A DNA stretch of 14,213 bases, from contig JAGWOU010000013.1 in assembly GCA_028870815.1 (NCBI GenBank), positions 1 through 14,213 on the forward strand, in the 5' to 3' direction. Below the pieces are notes generated by a model. That model did not search any database. It saw only the letters and a program-made list of their open reading frames with translations, and had not been told where the DNA came from. The DNA is from Rhodospirillales bacterium. GTDB taxonomy: Bacteria > Pseudomonadota > Alphaproteobacteria > Acetobacterales > Acetobacteraceae. This document shows, one piece after another, positions 1 to 7,115 of the stretch (position 1 is the stretch's first letter; each line of letters opens with the position of its first letter). The position numbers were made by a program, and so were the translations under genes.

Positions 1-18
1 ACCGGGAGGTGGTTGCCG

Positions 19-1455
19 GTGGTTGAAACGCGAGCGGTTGCCAAGACGGATGAAGGGTTTTGCTTTAATGCACAACCTTACATTGATTTATCGCGACCCT
101 TATCTGGATTCGTCTGGGTTCTGCCCGCCATAGACCTGATGTGCATTCTGGCGCTGCCGCTGCTGGGTGCCGCACTTGGGCAGGCCACGGAATATCTGCC
201 GCATTATCTATTGTTTTGGGCCATACTGGCGATGTTTTCGTTGGGGCTTACCGCTTCTCACGGGGGTTATGCGCCGGGGGAGCGGTGGCGCCAGGGCGGC
301 ATCGCCGCGATTTGTTTTCTGGCCACCGCCGTTGCGCTGCTGGGGCTGGCGGTGCTGCTGAACCACCCCGGTATTCTGCTTCGGCATTGGACGCTGCTGG
401 AGCTTGCCGCCACGCCGGCATTGCTGGTTTTCAGCCACGCTGCCCTGCCGGCACGCGCCCCAGCCGCCGCAAATGCCGGGGCCACGCTGGTGGTGTGCTA
501 CGACCGCTGCCCCGCAGACCTTGGCTTGGCATTGGCCGAGCGCAAACTGCCCCCGCGCATTGCCGGCGTGCTGTATCTCTCTGGCTTGCGCGAGGTGGGC
601 GCCTGGCCCGCGCTGCGCGACCCGGCTGAATTATTCAGGAACTTTGCCAGCGAGGCCGTGCAGGATGTGGTGTTCGTCCATCATCCTGAGCTGGAAGCTT
701 TCAACCAAGCGCCGCAGAAGGAGCTTTTGCAGGAGCTTCTTGCCTACCCGGCGCGAATCTGGCTGGCCTTCGACCTGTCCGCCAATCTGCCGGAAGTGCT
801 GCGCGCCCACGCCGGCGGCTGCAAGCTGGTGCCGGTGGTGACGGATGAACTTGTCACCTCCCATCACATGGTGAAGAGGGGGTTTGATGTCGTGGTTGCC
901 TCGCTGCTGCTGGTGTTGTGCGCGCCATTGCTGGCGGTGTTGGCGGGGCTGGTGCGCGCTTCTGGCCCTGGCCCGGTGGTGTTCCGGCAAAGCCGTGTGG
1001 GCGCGCAGGGGCGGCCTTTCACCGTACTGAAATTTCGCACCATGTGGCACGAGCCTGGCCATGGCTTTGCCCAGGCCCGCCCTGGCGATGCACGGGTGAC
1101 AAGAATTGGCCGTTTCCTGCGCCGCACCTCGCTGGATGAGTTGTTGCAGCTTGTGAATGTGGTTCGCGGCGAGATGTCGCTGGTGGGGCCGCGTCCGCAC
1201 GCGCCGGAAACCATGGTGGAAGGTATCAGCTTCGAGAACGCGCTGAAGCTCTACCGGCTGCGCCACCGGGTGAAGCCCGGCATTACCGGCCTGGCGCAGG
1301 TGCGCGGGCAGAGGGGAGAGACGCGCAGCCTGCCGGCGCTGGAACACCGGCTGGCGAGCGACCTTGAATATATCCAGAACTGGTCCGTGGGGCTGGACAT
1401 CGAAATTCTGCTTCGCACCTTGCCGGTGCCATTCGGCCAGGCCAATGCCGTCTGA
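19..1455 (+). CDS. Polyprenyl-phosphate sugar-1-phosphate transferase (exopolysaccharide initiation)
   Basis: This inner-membrane enzyme would start a lipid-linked glycan by moving a sugar-1-phosphate from a nucleotide sugar onto undecaprenyl phosphate (WbaP/GumD/ExoY type). From the GTG at 19 it has 478 residues, a normal length for the long form of the family. Hydrophobic stretches lie at about residues 31-55, 63-80, 94-115 and 122-140, followed by a soluble middle region. The bacterial sugar transferase domain spans about 285-470. It opens with a hydrophobic helix after VKRGFD and carries KFRTM (338-342), the catalytic-type SLDELLQL (D373, E374), VGPRP (389-393) and KPGITGLAQV (419-428). 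A TTG at 13 is in frame but only 3 bases from the GGAGG at 5-9. The GTG at 19 has a 9-base spacing and is preferred. The sugar substrate cannot be read from the sequence. The gene overlaps the next glycosyltransferase by 11 bases, so they are probably co-transcribed. Confidence 0.9.
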   Translation: MVETRAVAKTDEGFCFNAQPYIDLSRPLSGFVWVLPAIDLMCILALPLLGAALGQATEYLPHYLLFWAILAMFSLGLTASHGGYAPGERWRQGGIAAICFLATAVALLGLAVLLNHPGILLRHWTLLELAATPALLVFSHAALPARAPAAANAGATLVVCYDRCPADLGLALAERKLPPRIAGVLYLSGLREVGAWPALRDPAELFRNFASEAVQDVVFVHHPELEAFNQAPQKELLQELLAYPARIWLAFDLSANLPEVLRAHAGGCKLVPVVTDELVTSHHMVKRGFDVVVASLLLVLCAPLLAVLAGLVRASGPGPVVFRQSRVGAQGRPFTVLKFRTMWHEPGHGFAQARPGDARVTRIGRFLRRTSLDELLQLVNVVRGEMSLVGPRPHAPETMVEGISFENALKLYRLRHRVKPGITGLAQVRGQRGETRSLPALEHRLASDLEYIQNWSVGLDIEILLRTLPVPFGQANAV

Positions 1456-2434
1456 GCCGCCGCGTCTGTTGGCCGGGCAACGGCCCGTGCCAGGGGCGTA
1501 TGACGCGGATATTAATATTCTCTGTTTGGGGCGGCTGGAGGAAACCAAGGCCGCCATCGAATCCGCGTTGGCGCAAAGAGGCGGGCGGTTCCATGTTTCG
1601 GTGCTGGACCAGGGCTCTGATGCGGAGATGCTGCGGGAGTTGGCGGCGCGGTTCGGCAAGACGTCAGGCTTCGCGCTTTACGCCGCGCCGGAAAACCGGG
1701 GCGTGGCGGCGGGGCGCAATGCCCTGGCGGCGCTGGGGCATGGGCGGATCATCGTGGGGCTGGATAACGACGCCCATTTTGCCGATGAGCGCGTGGTGGC
1801 GGGGGCGTTGCGGCGGTTCGCGGCCGTGCCGGAGCTGGGCGCCGTCGGCTTCGCCATTTTGAGGGCTGACGCTCATGGGCCGGATCTGACAAGCTGGGGC
1901 TACCCGAAGGCGCTGCTGCCGCGTTACCGGGAAAGATTTGCCGCCACCACCTTTGTGGGGGCCGGGCACGCCATTCGCCGCGCCGCCTGGGAGTCTGTTG
2001 GCGGGTATGATGAGAGCTTCTTCTTCGCCTGGGAGGAATATGATTTCTGCCTCGCCGCTATCGCGCGCGGGTGGCGGATTGCTTATGAAGGCCGATTTGC
2101 GGTGATTCACACCCCCGCGACTGAGGGGCGTTTTCTCTGGAGCGGTGTGCGGATGACGCATTTCATCCGCAACCGGCTTGTCATCGGGCGCAAATGGGGG
2201 CGGGGTTGGCTGGCCTTGGCGCCCTGGCTGCTCGGCTATGGGCTGATCGCGGCGCGGCATGGCTGTTTTGGCGCGGCCTGGGCGGGGGTTTGCCAGGGTA
2301 GGGCCGTGCCGGTTGCGGCCCCGCGCAAAATGCCGGGGGAGATGCGGGATTATATCCGCGCTTATGAAACCCGCCCGCGCGGCACGTTGTTCACAAGGTT
2401 AAGGCTGGAGCTGCTCAGCCGCCTGCCGGCTTAA
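1445..2434 (+). CDS. Family 2 glycosyltransferase
   Basis: Predicted GT-A fold glycosyltransferase of 329 residues that probably adds a sugar to the glycan primed by the upstream gene. Family features are the PENRGVAAGRN segment (82-92), typical of rhamnosyl- and similar GT2 enzymes, and the metal/nucleotide-binding LDNDA (106-110). An acceptor-side WEEYDFC (196-202) follows GGYDESFF, and a hydrophobic stretch near 255-280 could sit on the membrane. The N-terminal strand reads INILCLGRLEET instead of the usual VSVIIPTYN type, so the start of the domain is diverged. The ATG at 1445 overlaps the stop of the preceding gene, which suggests translational coupling. A frame-open start further upstream (1364) would overlap by 92 bases and is unlikely. 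Its 3' end overlaps the convergent xerD gene by 20 bases. Donor and acceptor are unknown. Confidence 0.85.
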   Translation: MPSEPPRLLAGQRPVPGAYDADINILCLGRLEETKAAIESALAQRGGRFHVSVLDQGSDAEMLRELAARFGKTSGFALYAAPENRGVAAGRNALAALGHGRIIVGLDNDAHFADERVVAGALRRFAAVPELGAVGFAILRADAHGPDLTSWGYPKALLPRYRERFAATTFVGAGHAIRRAAWESVGGYDESFFFAWEEYDFCLAAIARGWRIAYEGRFAVIHTPATEGRFLWSGVRMTHFIRNRLVIGRKWGRGWLALAPWLLGYGLIAARHGCFGAAWAGVCQGRAVPVAAPRKMPGEMRDYIRAYETRPRGTLFTRLRLELLSRLPA

Positions 2435-3311
2435 CGGCCAGCGGGTGGTGCGCCTGCACCAGCTTTTGCAGCCGTTCCGCCAGCACATGGGTGTAGATTT
2501 CGGTGGTGGCGATGTCCGCATGGCCGAGCAGTTTTTGCAGCGCCCGCAAATCCGCCCCATGCGCCAGCAGATGCGAGGCGAAGGAATGGCGCAGCACATG
2601 CGGGGAGAGCCTTACCGGGTCCAACCCCGCTTCGATTGCGGCCTGTTTAAGCAGCAGGGCGAAGCCCTGGCGGGTCATGGGCTGGGAAATGTCCCGCCCG
2701 GCGAAAAGGTAGCGGGCCTTGGCGGGTGAGCCAGCGCGGAGGGCGGCGGCGGCCTGGCGGGCGGCGTCCGATAACGGGATCATGCGCTCCTTGCCGCCTT
2801 TGCCCTTTACCAGCAGCATTAGCGCGTCGGTGGTGAGGGCGCTCGCGCGGAGCGACAGCATTTCCGTCACGCGCAGCCCGGTGGAGTAGAGAATTTCGAG
2901 CCCCGCCTGCGCCTTCAGCCCCGGCAGCCCCTCCATGCCACGCGCGGCGTCCAGCAGGGCGTCCACCTCGCTTTCGCTGAGATATTTTGGCAAGGCTTTC
3001 GGCAGTTTCGGGGCGCTGACCTCGGCGGCCGGGTTGTCCTCCCTGGCACCTTCGCGGAGCAGGAAAAGGAAGAATTGCTTCAGGGCCGAGAGTCTGCGCG
3101 CCTGGGTTCTGACCGCCATACCGGAGGAGCCGAGGCTTTGCATATACCCCGCGATCTCCGCTGCGCTGGCGCGTGAAACAGGGGCGGAGCGGCCCAGAAA
3201 GCTTGAGAAATCATCGAGATCCGCCTGATACGCCGCCAGGGTATTGGTCGCCGCCCCGCGCTCGGCGGCCAACATTTCCAAAAAGGCTTCCACGCGGCTA
3301 TCTGGCATCAT
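2415..3311 (-). CDS. xerD: Site-specific tyrosine recombinase XerD
   Basis: XerD acts with XerC at the dif site near the terminus to resolve chromosome dimers at division. The protein has 298 residues, the standard length. An N-terminal SAM-like core-binding domain (about 4-90) precedes the catalytic domain (about 108-290). The full catalytic set is visible: R147 (STGLRVTE), K171 (GKGGKER), H238 and R241 (SPHVLRHSFA), H264 (LLGHADI) and Y273 (TEIYTHV). GADLRALQKLLGHADI and the ending LVQAHHPLA favour XerD over XerC. I chose the ATG at 3311, immediately followed by another ATG at 3308. A TTG at 3350 is in frame but would run into the divergent aroKB gene. No clear Shine-Dalgarno sequence precedes it. 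The 3' end overlaps the convergent glycosyltransferase by 20 bases, with no terminator between them. Confidence 0.95.
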   Translation of the reverse strand: MMPDSRVEAFLEMLAAERGAATNTLAAYQADLDDFSSFLGRSAPVSRASAAEIAGYMQSLGSSGMAVRTQARRLSALKQFFLFLLREGAREDNPAAEVSAPKLPKALPKYLSESEVDALLDAARGMEGLPGLKAQAGLEILYSTGLRVTEMLSLRASALTTDALMLLVKGKGGKERMIPLSDAARQAAAALRAGSPAKARYLFAGRDISQPMTRQGFALLLKQAAIEAGLDPVRLSPHVLRHSFASHLLAHGADLRALQKLLGHADIATTEIYTHVLAERLQKLVQAHHPLAVKPAGG

Positions 3312-3339
3312 CGCCGCTATGTGATAAGCGTGCGCGCCG
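3312..3339. promoter_or_regulatory. Very short divergent promoter region of xerD and aroKB
   Basis: Only 28 bases separate the two divergent start codons. An AT-rich core, CTATGTGATAAG (3317-3328), can be read as a -10 on both strands: extended TGTGATAAG for aroKB on the + strand, and TATCAC (3326-3321) for xerD on the - strand. Transcription starts about 7 bases downstream would fall within a few bases of each ATG. This agrees with the lack of Shine-Dalgarno sequences and suggests leaderless or nearly leaderless mRNAs. The -35 elements would lie inside the opposite coding regions, and I see no strong match there. The assignment is inferred from spacing and weak motifs. Confidence 0.35.
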
Positions 3340-4983
3340 ATGCCACTCAATAGTCAAATTGCCCCGGTCTCTCAGCGCAGCATCGTGCTGGTCGGCCTGA
3401 TGGGCGCGGGCAAAACCGCCATCGGCAAGCGCCTGGCCGCATTGCTGGGCCTGCCTTTCCATGATGCGGATGAGGAGATCGAGCGCGCGGCGGGGATGAG
3501 CATTGCCGAGATGTTCAAGGCCCATGGCGAGGCCGCGTTCCGCGCCGGAGAAAAGCGCGTGATCCAGCGTTTGCTCAGCAATGGGCGGATTGTGCTGGCT
3601 ACCGGCGGCGGCGCGTTCATGGATGCAGAGACCCGTGCCGTTATTCGCGAGCGGGCAACCTCCGTTTGGCTGCGCTGCCCAATTCCGGTGCTGGTGCAGC
3701 GCACCGCCGGGCGCACCCACCGGCCCTTGCTGAATGCCGGCAATCCGGCCGAGATACTTGAGAGGCTTTCCGCGTTGCGCAGCCCGGTTTATGCGCTGGC
3801 GGATATTATCGTCGACGGATCAGAGGACCCCCAGCACGTGACCACCGCCAAAGTCGCCCAAGCCGTTGAACGCTATCAGCCGCCCCGCAAGGTGGAAGTG
3901 ACGCTTTCCGACACCAGTTATGAGGTGCTGATCGGCGAAGGATTGCTGGCCCGCGCCGGGGCGCTGATGGCGCCGTTGTTGCCGCAGCCGCGCTGCTTTA
4001 TCGTGACGGATGAGAACGTGGCGAAGCTGCATCTGCCCACGCTGCAAAACAGCCTGGATGAGGTTTGCATCGCGCATGAAAGCTTCACCGTGAAGCCGGG
4101 CGAGACATCCAAGAGCTTCGGCTCGTTCCAGGTACTGATGGACGATCTGTTGGGCGCGAAGATAGACCGCAAGACCACCATCATCGCCTTGGGCGGCGGT
4201 GTGGTGGGGGATCTGGCGGGGTTCGCCGCCGCCGCCGCCATGCGGGGTGTGCCCTTCGTGCAAATTCCCACCAGCCTGCTGGCGCAGGTGGATAGCTCCG
4301 TGGGCGGCAAGACCGGCATCAATTCCGTGCATGGCAAGAACCTGATCGGCGCGTTTTACCAGCCGCTGCTGGTGCTGGCCGATACCGGCGTGCTGGAAAC
4401 GCTGCCGCCGCGTGAGCGCGCGGCGGGCTATGCGGAGATAGTGAAGGCCGGGCTGATCGCTGACGCCGCTTTTTACGAATGGTGTGAGGCGCATGGCGCG
4501 GCCGTGCTGGCGGGAGACAAGGACGCGCTGGCCGAGGCGATCGAGTATGCCGTGCGGTTCAAGGCCCGGGTGGTGGGCGATGATGAACGCGAGACCAAGC
4601 CGAATGACGGCCGCGCGCTGCTGAATCTGGGCCATACCTTCGCCCACGCGCTGGAGGCCGAAACCGGCTATGGCGGCGGGCTGTTGCATGGCGAGGCGGT
4701 GGCGACCGGGCTGGTGCTGGCGGCGCATCTTTCCGCCTCTCTGGGCCTGGCCCCGCAGGAGGATACGCCGCGTATCGCCCAGCATTTGTCCGAAACCGGG
4801 TTGCCGGTGCGGATTGCGGACCTGCCCGCCGAGCATCTGCTGGCGCATATGAAGCTGGATAAGAAGAATCACGGCGGTAAGTTGCATTTCGTGCTGACGA
4901 GAGGCATCGGCCGGGCCTTCACCAGCGGCGATGTGCCGGAAGATGCCGTGCGCGCCACGTTGCTCGCCAACGGGGCGGTTTAA
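3340..4983 (+). CDS. aroKB: Fused shikimate kinase / 3-dehydroquinate synthase
   Basis: This bifunctional cytoplasmic enzyme of the shikimate pathway (chorismate and aromatic amino acids) has 547 residues in one uninterrupted frame. Residues about 14-178 are shikimate kinase (step 5, phosphorylates shikimate with ATP): P-loop GLMGAGKT (19-26), DAD (42-44), R68, glycine loop GGGAF (89-93) and lid RTHRPLL (125-131). Residues about 185-545 are 3-dehydroquinate synthase (step 2, NAD- and metal-dependent cyclisation of DAHP). They carry GGGVVGDLAGF (285-295), TSLLAQVDSSVGGKTGIN (311-328), the zinc-ligand candidates E366, H432 and H450, and K369. Both active sites look intact. In most bacteria aroK and aroB are separate, adjacent genes; here the junction is a short linker near QPPRK (180-184). 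The ATG at 3340 has no Shine-Dalgarno sequence. Confidence 0.95.
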   Translation: MPLNSQIAPVSQRSIVLVGLMGAGKTAIGKRLAALLGLPFHDADEEIERAAGMSIAEMFKAHGEAAFRAGEKRVIQRLLSNGRIVLATGGGAFMDAETRAVIRERATSVWLRCPIPVLVQRTAGRTHRPLLNAGNPAEILERLSALRSPVYALADIIVDGSEDPQHVTTAKVAQAVERYQPPRKVEVTLSDTSYEVLIGEGLLARAGALMAPLLPQPRCFIVTDENVAKLHLPTLQNSLDEVCIAHESFTVKPGETSKSFGSFQVLMDDLLGAKIDRKTTIIALGGGVVGDLAGFAAAAAMRGVPFVQIPTSLLAQVDSSVGGKTGINSVHGKNLIGAFYQPLLVLADTGVLETLPPRERAAGYAEIVKAGLIADAAFYEWCEAHGAAVLAGDKDALAEAIEYAVRFKARVVGDDERETKPNDGRALLNLGHTFAHALEAETGYGGGLLHGEAVATGLVLAAHLSASLGLAPQEDTPRIAQHLSETGLPVRIADLPAEHLLAHMKLDKKNHGGKLHFVLTRGIGRAFTSGDVPEDAVRATLLANGAV

Positions 4984-4994
4984 GTTTTAGACTT

Positions 4995-6470
4995 TTAGGA
5001 CTGAGCGTCCGGTGACAGCACGACGCAGCCCGTGGGGCCGCCGGATAGGCGCGAACAGGCGTTTACCGCCTCCTCATGCTGCAACCCCACGAAGCGGGCG
5101 CGGTATTTTGTGCCGCCACCGGTATGGATGGTCATCACCACCGGCTGTGCCCGCATCAGCATATTCGCGCCGGTGAGCTCGGCCATGCCCAATGCTGCTT
5201 TGGCGTTGGAGGGTGTGTCATACGCCCCAACCTGGATGCCCCAGCTATGTTCGCCCGAATTGAACGCAACGGTTTGCGCGGGCGGTGTGTCCGCCAGGGC
5301 AGGCGGAATGAGCGAGAAATTACGCCCAGCGGGTGCAGGGGGCGGCACGGGCAGCGTGTTGCTGGCGACCATGGGGTATTGATGCGTTGCCGGAACAGGA
5401 GGCGGCACCGGAAGATAGCCGGGTGCCGGATATGCGGTTGCCGTGTGCGCCATTGGCGCGGGCGGCGGTGAGGGCAGGGTGCTCGGCATATAGATCGCCG
5501 AGGCCATGCGCACCGGCGCTTGCAGGGGGGCGGACGGCGCTGGGGGTGGAACTGGCACTGAAACCGGCGGCGGAACCGGCACGGATTGCACGGAGGCCAT
5601 TTGCACTGGCGCGCTTGGCGCCGGCGCCGTCGGGTCTTGCGCCACGGCGGGGAGAATGGAGCTGATGGGGATGGAAACCGGGGCGGGGGAATTACCCGCA
5701 GCCGGACCGCTCGCCGGGGCCAGCGATGCGATCTCAACCGGGGCAGAAAGCTGTGCGGGCGTTGGCGCTTCCGGGGTGAAGCCGCGGGGTAAAATGCCTC
5801 CGTCCCGTCCCATCGGCTCGGTATTCAGCGCCAACTCATCCGCGGCAGAACGCCGCTCCGGGTAGTAGCCTTCGATGTTCGGGGCGATCATGGCAACGTA
5901 ATTGATCGTCTCGTCCGGCAAAGGTTCATTGTTGTTCATGAAGGAATCCAGCCGCCCGGGCCCGGCGTTATACGCCGCGAGGAAGCCCGGCGAGCCGTAG
6001 ATCTGGTACATTTCGTGGATATAGGCGGCGCCGGCCATGATATTGTCCAGCGGGTTGAAGGGGTCGTTGCCCAGCCCGTAGCGCGCCGCCATTTCCTGAT
6101 AAGTGCCGGGTTCAAGCTGCATCAGCCCCATCGCCCCGGCGGAGGAGACGATGAGATGTCCGCCGCTATATTCATGGCCGCCGGATTCAACGCGCATTAC
6201 CTGGCGGATCCACATTGCCGGAATGTCGAAATGCGCTGCGGCGATTTTGATATAGGGGCCCCAAGGGTCGCCGGGCGGTCCGGGCGGCCTATAACTGCCC
6301 GAGGCGTGTGCGAGATAATAGGCCGTGGTTTCGCCGGCGTAGCGCGAGCCGTGCCCGCCGCTGGCGCAGGCGGAAAGCAGAGCCAAGCCAGCGCAGCCCG
6401 CTACCAGCCCAGGTTTCAGACGCGCTGCTTTCCGGACGATAAATCCGGCCAGAATTCTGGTTGAACCCAA
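4995..6470 (-). CDS. Lipoprotein lytic transglycosylase with C-terminal SPOR domain
   Basis: Predicted envelope enzyme of 491 residues that cleaves the MurNAc-GlcNAc bond of peptidoglycan. A signal peptide ends in the lipobox LSAC with Cys35, so it is probably an outer-membrane lipoprotein. The SLT (goose-lysozyme-like) domain spans about 70-200: catalytic Glu95 in RVESGG, SSAGAMGLMQLEPGT (109-123) and AYNAGP (166-171). Residues about 228-405 form a Pro/Ala/Val-rich linker with repeated PVPPP motifs. Residues 408-491 resemble a SPOR domain (SWGIQVGAY, then RARFVGL and A-A-C-like spacing), which binds denuded glycan strands at the septum. The TTG start at 6470 is supported by GGAGG (6484-6480) at 9-base spacing; no better start precedes the signal peptide. 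A role in septal wall processing is inferred. The gene ends 11 bases from the convergent aroKB stop. Confidence 0.87.
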   Translation of the reverse strand: MGSTRILAGFIVRKAARLKPGLVAGCAGLALLSACASGGHGSRYAGETTAYYLAHASGSYRPPGPPGDPWGPYIKIAAAHFDIPAMWIRQVMRVESGGHEYSGGHLIVSSAGAMGLMQLEPGTYQEMAARYGLGNDPFNPLDNIMAGAAYIHEMYQIYGSPGFLAAYNAGPGRLDSFMNNNEPLPDETINYVAMIAPNIEGYYPERRSAADELALNTEPMGRDGGILPRGFTPEAPTPAQLSAPVEIASLAPASGPAAGNSPAPVSIPISSILPAVAQDPTAPAPSAPVQMASVQSVPVPPPVSVPVPPPAPSAPLQAPVRMASAIYMPSTLPSPPPAPMAHTATAYPAPGYLPVPPPVPATHQYPMVASNTLPVPPPAPAGRNFSLIPPALADTPPAQTVAFNSGEHSWGIQVGAYDTPSNAKAALGMAELTGANMLMRAQPVVMTIHTGGGTKYRARFVGLQHEEAVNACSRLSGGPTGCVVLSPDAQS

Positions 6471-6479
6471 GGTTTAAAG

Positions 6480-6484
6480 CCTCC
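6480..6484 (-). promoter_or_regulatory. Ribosome binding site deciding the TTG start of the transglycosylase
   Basis: On the minus strand GGAGG lies 9 bases before TTG at 6470. This is the strongest Shine-Dalgarno sequence near this gene, and it places a signal peptide directly at the N terminus. Confidence 0.7.
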
Positions 6485-6639
6485 ACGCAGTTCTATCCGC
6501 CATTGAGTTGCGGTATTTCGCTCAAAAATGGCTTAAAAAAGGCGATGTAACCTCTTAAACTAGGCCGAATCTTAGGGCAAGAAAAAACCTGCCAGCGCGG
6601 CGTTACCAGATATTGGCGCCGGCATGCTAGCAACGCGCC
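6485..6639. other. Divergent intergenic region between the transglycosylase and the small lipoprotein
   Basis: Together with the ribosome binding site and spacer at 6471-6484, this is the gap between the two divergent starts. It should hold promoters for both strands. It is more AT-rich than its surroundings (runs of A near 6525-6540 and 6583-6588). Candidate boxes are weak (for example TTGCCC followed by TAAGAG on the minus strand), so none is assigned. No RNA gene or terminator hairpin was recognised. Confidence 0.4.
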
Positions 6640-6990
6640 ATGCGTGCCTCCGCCTTTGTTGTCCTTATTGGCTTGATCCTGCTGGCGGGATGCTCCACCC
6701 CGCAACCCGTAACGCAGCGCGTGGCCGCCACGGCGCAGCCGGTGGCCTATGCGGCAAGGGTACTCGCGGTGCGGCCGGTTTCCGGCGGGCTGGCGCTGGC
6801 GCAGGTGCTGCAGACCCTGGGCGAACCCGGTGCCGAGCAAAACGCGGCGGCGCGGGAAATCGTGATACAAATGCCGGATGGCTCGGTGAAATCGCTGGTG
6901 CCGCCGCCCGGAACCGCTCAGGGGGCGCTCACCCCGGGGACGAATGTGCTTGTGAGCGAAACGCCGCAACTGCGCATCGTCGCCCGCTAA
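6640..6990 (+). CDS. Small lipoprotein, possibly SlyB/Pcp-like without the glycine zipper
   Basis: A 116-residue protein with a clean lipoprotein signal: MRAS, a hydrophobic core, then LAGC with Cys18. Mature residues about 33-47 read AQPVAYAARVLAVRPV. Residues about 73-116 contain a charged strand, a DGS turn, and PGTNVLVS near the end. This resembles the beta segments flanking the glycine zipper in SlyB/Pcp/17-kDa-antigen lipoproteins (a YGTVVSVRPV-like strand, then a DDGS..VVQ / PGQRV end). Here the glycine-zipper membrane hairpin that normally separates them is replaced by a short Ala/Leu/Gln stretch (about 48-72). The match was made by eye and is tentative. The protein could equally be an unrelated hypothetical lipoprotein. 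The ATG is fixed by an in-frame TAG at 6628-6630. No Shine-Dalgarno sequence is obvious. Confidence 0.75.
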   Translation: MRASAFVVLIGLILLAGCSTPQPVTQRVAATAQPVAYAARVLAVRPVSGGLALAQVLQTLGEPGAEQNAAAREIVIQMPDGSVKSLVPPPGTAQGALTPGTNVLVSETPQLRIVAR

Positions 6991-6998
6991 CTGCCAGA

Positions 6999-7028
6999 TT
7001 GAATGTAAAAAATTTTGAAAAATATACT
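6999..7028 (+). promoter_or_regulatory. Promoter of the export operon
   Basis: TTGAAT (6999-7004) and TATACT (7023-7028) are separated by 18 bases. The -10 matches TATAAT at five of six positions. The surrounding 7000-7035 stretch is strikingly AT-rich in a GC-rich window. A transcription start near 7035 would give a leader of about 77 bases before the permease ATG at 7112. No terminator for the preceding lipoprotein gene is visible. Confidence 0.55.
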
Positions 7029-7064
7029 TTTATCTGATGGCCCATGTAAACTCGTTGTCATGAG

Positions 7065-7115
7065 ATGACGCAGGCGTTGAAGCCGCGCCCTTGTTCAGCT
7101 ATCGGCAGCACATGA
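7065..7115 (+). CDS. Putative 16-residue leader ORF overlapping the permease start
   Basis: An ATG at 7065 opens a 16-codon frame (MTQALKPRPCSAIGST) whose TGA at 7113-7115 overlaps the permease ATG at 7112 in an ATGA arrangement. Such overlaps often mean translational coupling. It has no evident Shine-Dalgarno sequence. An even shorter ORF (7037-7063, eight codons) lies just before it and ends in another ATGA. Whether either is translated is unknown, and chance is a real possibility at this length. Confidence 0.25.
   Translation: MTQALKPRPCSAIGST

Noticed and set aside
631..1659. Open frame of 342 codons on the minus strand opposite the sugar transferase
   Set aside because: Covers the conserved sugar transferase domain in antisense, with no motif of its own.
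2415..2434. 20-base overlap of convergent genes as possible frameshift or assembly error
   Set aside because: Both proteins have complete family-typical C termini, so this is a normal tail-to-tail overlap.
3820..4887. Open frame of 355 codons on the minus strand opposite aroKB
   Set aside because: Antisense to a well-conserved dehydroquinate synthase domain; low-complexity composition and no family signature.
6493..6969. Open frame of 158 codons on the minus strand opposite the small lipoprotein and its upstream region
   Set aside because: The + strand frame has a clean lipoprotein signal peptide, while the minus frame is Arg/His-rich with no features.
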